Shown here one piece after another: positions 61,371 to 64,000 of a stretch of 64,000 bases of DNA. This DNA is from Enterobacter quasihormaechei. Lineage in GTDB: Bacteria > Pseudomonadota > Gammaproteobacteria > Enterobacterales > Enterobacteriaceae. The notes under the pieces were generated by a model. The model saw only the letters and a list, made by a program, of their open reading frames with translations. It was not told the DNA's origin and ran no database searches. The stretch's first letter is position 1. Every line of letters begins with the position of its first letter. The stretch spans positions 186,001-250,000 of the forward strand of contig NZ_SJON01000001.1 of NCBI RefSeq assembly GCF_004331385.1, given 5' to 3'. A program made the translations under genes and the position numbers.

Positions 61371-64000
61371 ATGCTGACGTTTTTCATCAAACGCCCGCGC
61401 TTCGCGATGGTGATTGCGCTGGTCATCACCCTGCTGGGGGCCATCGCGCTGAGGATCATTCCGGTGGAGCAGTACCCGCAGATCACCCCGCCGGTGGTGA
61501 ATGTCTCTGCCAGCTGGCCGGGCGCCAGCTCGGCTGACGTGGCAGAGGCCATCGCCACGCCGCTGGAGACGCAGCTTAACGGGGTGGATCACATGCTCTA
61601 TATGGAGTCCACCAGTTCGGATGAAGGCACCTACAGCCTGAACATCACCTTTGCGGCGGGTACCGATCCAGACCTCGCTGCCATCGACGTGCAGAACCGC
61701 GTGGCGCAGGCCGTGGCGCAGTTGCCGACCGAGGCACAGCAAAACGGCGTGCAGGTGCGCAAGCGCGCCACCAACCTGATGATGGGGGTAAGCCTTTACT
61801 CACCGAACAACACCCACACGCCGCTGTTTGTCAGCAACTACGCTAGCACGCAGGTGCGCGAGGCGCTGTCGCGTCTGCCGGGCGTGGGACAGGTGCAGAT
61901 GTTTGGCGCGCGGGACTACAGCATGCGCATCTGGCTGCGTCCGGACCGCATGAACGCCCTGAACGTCACGACCGACGACGTGGCGCAGGCGCTGCGCGAG
62001 CAGAACGTGCAGGGGGCGGCGGGCCAGATCGGTACGCCACCGGTATTCAACGGCCAGCAGCAGACGCTGACCATCAACGGGCTGGGGCGCTTAAGCCAGG
62101 CCGAAGACTTTGCCGAGATCATTATTCGCGCCGGAGAGATGGGCCAGCTGGTGCGCCTGAAGGACGTCGCCACCATCGAGCTCGGCTCGCGCAGCTACAG
62201 CTCGGGCGCCCAGCTGAACGGGCATGACTCTGCTTATCTTGGCATCTACCCGACGCCGTCCGCTAACGCCCTGCGCGTGGCCGACGCGGTGCGCGCGGAG
62301 CTGGAGCGTCTCTCGACGCGCTTCCCGGACGACCTGGTCTACGAAGTGAAATTCGACACCACCACCTTCGTAGCCGCCACCATTAAAGAGATCGGCGTCT
62401 CGCTGGCGCTGACCATGCTGGCGGTTGTAGTAGTCGTTTCCCTGTTCCTGCAAAGCTGGCGCGCGACGCTGATTGTCGCCCTCGCCATTCCGGTGTCGCT
62501 GGTGGGTACCTTTGCGGTGCTTTACGCGCTCGGCTACTCCGCCAACACGCTGAGCCTGTTCGCCATTATTCTGGCGCTGACCATGGTGGTGGATGATGCC
62601 ATCGTGGTGGTTGAGAGCGTCGAAACCCTGATGGCGGAAGGGCAGAGCCGCACGGCGGCGACCGCGCTGGCGCTGCGCCAGATCGCCGGGCCGGTGATTG
62701 CCACCACGCTGGTGCTGCTGGCGGTGTTTGTGCCGGTGGCGCTCTTGCCGGGGATCGTCGGCGAGCTGTACCGCCAGTTCGCGGTGACGCTCTCCACCGC
62801 CGTCACGCTCTCAAGCCTGGTGGCGCTGACCCTGACGCCCGCGCTTTGTGCCATGCTGCTGCGCCCGCGTCCGGCGAAGCCTGCCGCGATTTTCCGTGGG
62901 TTCAACCGTGGGCTGGACGCCACGCGCACGCTTTACACCCGGATAGTGAGCGTATTCAACCGGCGTCCGTGGCTGGCGCTGCTGGCCACCGCAGGCGCGG
63001 CAGCGGTGGTGGCGTTCAGCTTTATGTCGATGCCAAAGGGCTTCCTGCCGCAGGAAGATCAGGGCTACTTCTTCGCCAGCGTCCAGCTGCCGGAGGCGGC
63101 CTCGCTGGAGCGTACCGAAGCGGTAATGACCACCGCGCGCGCGCTGATCGCTAAAAACCCGGCGGTGGAAGACGTGATTCAGGTCTCCGGGTTTAACATC
63201 CTCAACGGCACCAGCGCGTCGAACGGCGGGTTTATCTCCATCATGCTCAAAGACTGGAGCGAGCGTCCGCCGCTGGATGAGGTGATGGGCACCCTTCAGC
63301 GCCAGCTGCTGGCCCTGCCGGAAGCGACCATCATGACCTTCGCGCCGCCGACGCTGCCGGGGCTGGGCAACGCCTCCGGTTTCGACCTGCGCATTCAGGC
63401 GCAGGCGGGGCAGAGCCCGGCGGAGCTGGAGCGCGTTACGCGTGAGGTGCTGGCAAAAGCCAACCAGCATCCGCAACTGAGCCGCGTGTTCACCACCTGG
63501 AGCAGCAACGTGCCTCAGCTGACGCTGACCGTTGACCGCGAGCGCGCGGCCCGGCTCGACGTGCCGGTGTCGCGCATCTTCAGTAGCCTGCAAACCGCCT
63601 TCGGCGGCACCCGCGCCGGGGATTTCAGCGTCAACAACCGCGTTTACCACGTGGTGATGCAGAACGAGATGCAGTGGCGCGAGCGCGCAGAGCAAATCAG
63701 CGAGCTGTTCGTGCGCAGCAACAGCGGCGAGCGGGTGCGACTGAGCAACCTCGTCACCATCACGCCGACCGTCGGCGCGCCATTTATTCAGCAGTACAAC
63801 CAGTTCCCGTCGGTATCGGTAAGCGGTTCGGCAGCGGAAGGGGTAAGCAGCAGCACCGCGATGGCGGCGATGGGCGAAATTCTGGCGCAGAGCCTGCCTG
63901 CCGGGTACGACTACGCCTGGAGCGGTATGTCGTATCAGGAGCAGCAGACCGGCAACCAGGCGGTATGGATTGTGCTGGCGGCGGTGGTGATGGCGTGGCT
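61371..64000 (+). CDS. RND efflux pump, truncated by the window end
   Basis: The first 876 codons of an HAE1-type resistance-nodulation-division transporter begin MLTFFIKRPRFAMVIALVITLLG. The TM4 proton-relay acid pair is in ALTMVVDDAIVVVE (about residue 405), and the porter-domain motif VQNRVAQAVAQLP is present. AAGGAG precedes ATG 61371. The frame is open to the edge without a stop. With the upstream adaptor, and TolC or an outer-membrane partner beyond the window, it should export drugs or related compounds. It resembles EefB/AcrB-type pumps, but the exact orthologue cannot be fixed. Confidence 0.88.
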   Translation, partial: MLTFFIKRPRFAMVIALVITLLGAIALRIIPVEQYPQITPPVVNVSASWPGASSADVAEAIATPLETQLNGVDHMLYMESTSSDEGTYSLNITFAAGTDPDLAAIDVQNRVAQAVAQLPTEAQQNGVQVRKRATNLMMGVSLYSPNNTHTPLFVSNYASTQVREALSRLPGVGQVQMFGARDYSMRIWLRPDRMNALNVTTDDVAQALREQNVQGAAGQIGTPPVFNGQQQTLTINGLGRLSQAEDFAEIIIRAGEMGQLVRLKDVATIELGSRSYSSGAQLNGHDSAYLGIYPTPSANALRVADAVRAELERLSTRFPDDLVYEVKFDTTTFVAATIKEIGVSLALTMLAVVVVVSLFLQSWRATLIVALAIPVSLVGTFAVLYALGYSANTLSLFAIILALTMVVDDAIVVVESVETLMAEGQSRTAATALALRQIAGPVIATTLVLLAVFVPVALLPGIVGELYRQFAVTLSTAVTLSSLVALTLTPALCAMLLRPRPAKPAAIFRGFNRGLDATRTLYTRIVSVFNRRPWLALLATAGAAAVVAFSFMSMPKGFLPQEDQGYFFASVQLPEAASLERTEAVMTTARALIAKNPAVEDVIQVSGFNILNGTSASNGGFISIMLKDWSERPPLDEVMGTLQRQLLALPEATIMTFAPPTLPGLGNASGFDLRIQAQAGQSPAELERVTREVLAKANQHPQLSRVFTTWSSNVPQLTLTVDRERAARLDVPVSRIFSSLQTAFGGTRAGDFSVNNRVYHVVMQNEMQWRERAEQISELFVRSNSGERVRLSNLVTITPTVGAPFIQQYNQFPSVSVSGSAAEGVSSSTAMAAMGEILAQSLPAGYDYAWSGMSYQEQQTGNQAVWIVLAAVVMAW

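Overview
The window reads as chromosome of an Enterobacter, most likely of the E. cloacae complex. Three things support this. The backbone order follows the E. coli 11-13 minute region (copA/cueR-qmcA-fetAB-cnoX-ybbO-tesA-ybbAP, selU, purKE-lpxH-ppiB-cysS-ybcI-ybcJ-folD, fimbriae, argU, then pheP-ybdG-nfsB-ybdF-ybdJ). The NfsB protein looks almost identical to my recollection of the E. cloacae nitroreductase. The ramR-romA-ramA locus, absent from E. coli, sits between ybdF and ybdJ. Backbone genes are GC-rich, and REP/BIME elements follow many operons.

Layout. 1-10.3 kb: copper export and sensing, membrane quality control (ybbJ-qmcA), iron export (fetAB), a chaperone-thioredoxin (cnoX), an aldehyde reductase, thioesterase I and the YbbAP transporter; an unrecognised 284-aa gene lies between qmcA and fetA. 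10.4-22 kb: a porin with palindromes upstream, tRNA selenation, purine synthesis, lipid A synthesis, cysteinyl-tRNA synthetase, a PTS permease with its LacI-type regulator, and folD. 22.2-31.6 kb: a complete Salmonella-type type 1 fimbrial cluster (fimAICDHF, then fimZ, fimY and an EAL-domain gene on the other strand) ending at tRNA-Arg(UCU), the counterpart of argU/fimU. There is no invertible fimS switch and no fimW.

31.6-35.8 kb is an accessory junction: a decayed tRNA-type integrase, an AT-rich acyltransferase, about 0.6 kb without genes, a repeat-containing secreted protein broken in an A8 tract, a glycine-zipper protein and yahO. 35.8-41.7 kb: a TonB-dependent siderophore receptor, a Tat-exported PhoX-type phosphatase behind a good Pho-box candidate, and pheP. 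41.9-46.4 kb: a catabolic cluster (NupG-like transporter, TIM-barrel isomerase, Gfo/Idh/MocA oxidoreductase, LacI regulator) with two identical palindromic operators. 46.4-57.3 kb: ybdG, an efflux pump with a divergent XRE regulator, a HigBA-like toxin-antitoxin pair, nfsB-ybdF, the ramR/romA-ramA multidrug-resistance control locus, a secreted Fes-like esterase behind a Fur-box-like palindrome, ybdJ and a 36-aa membrane protein. 57.5-64 kb: a P-type ATPase and the start of an RND efflux operon cut by the window end.

The most unexpected observation is a 22-codon reading frame with an excellent ribosome binding site just before argU. It carries AGA and AGG codons read by that same tRNA, and its stop codon overlaps the tRNA promoter -35. 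The nearby fimY gene has kept its N-terminal arginine cluster but uses none of the rare codons that make Salmonella fimY depend on fimU. All function calls come from reading the sequence and from remembered family features; no database search was run.
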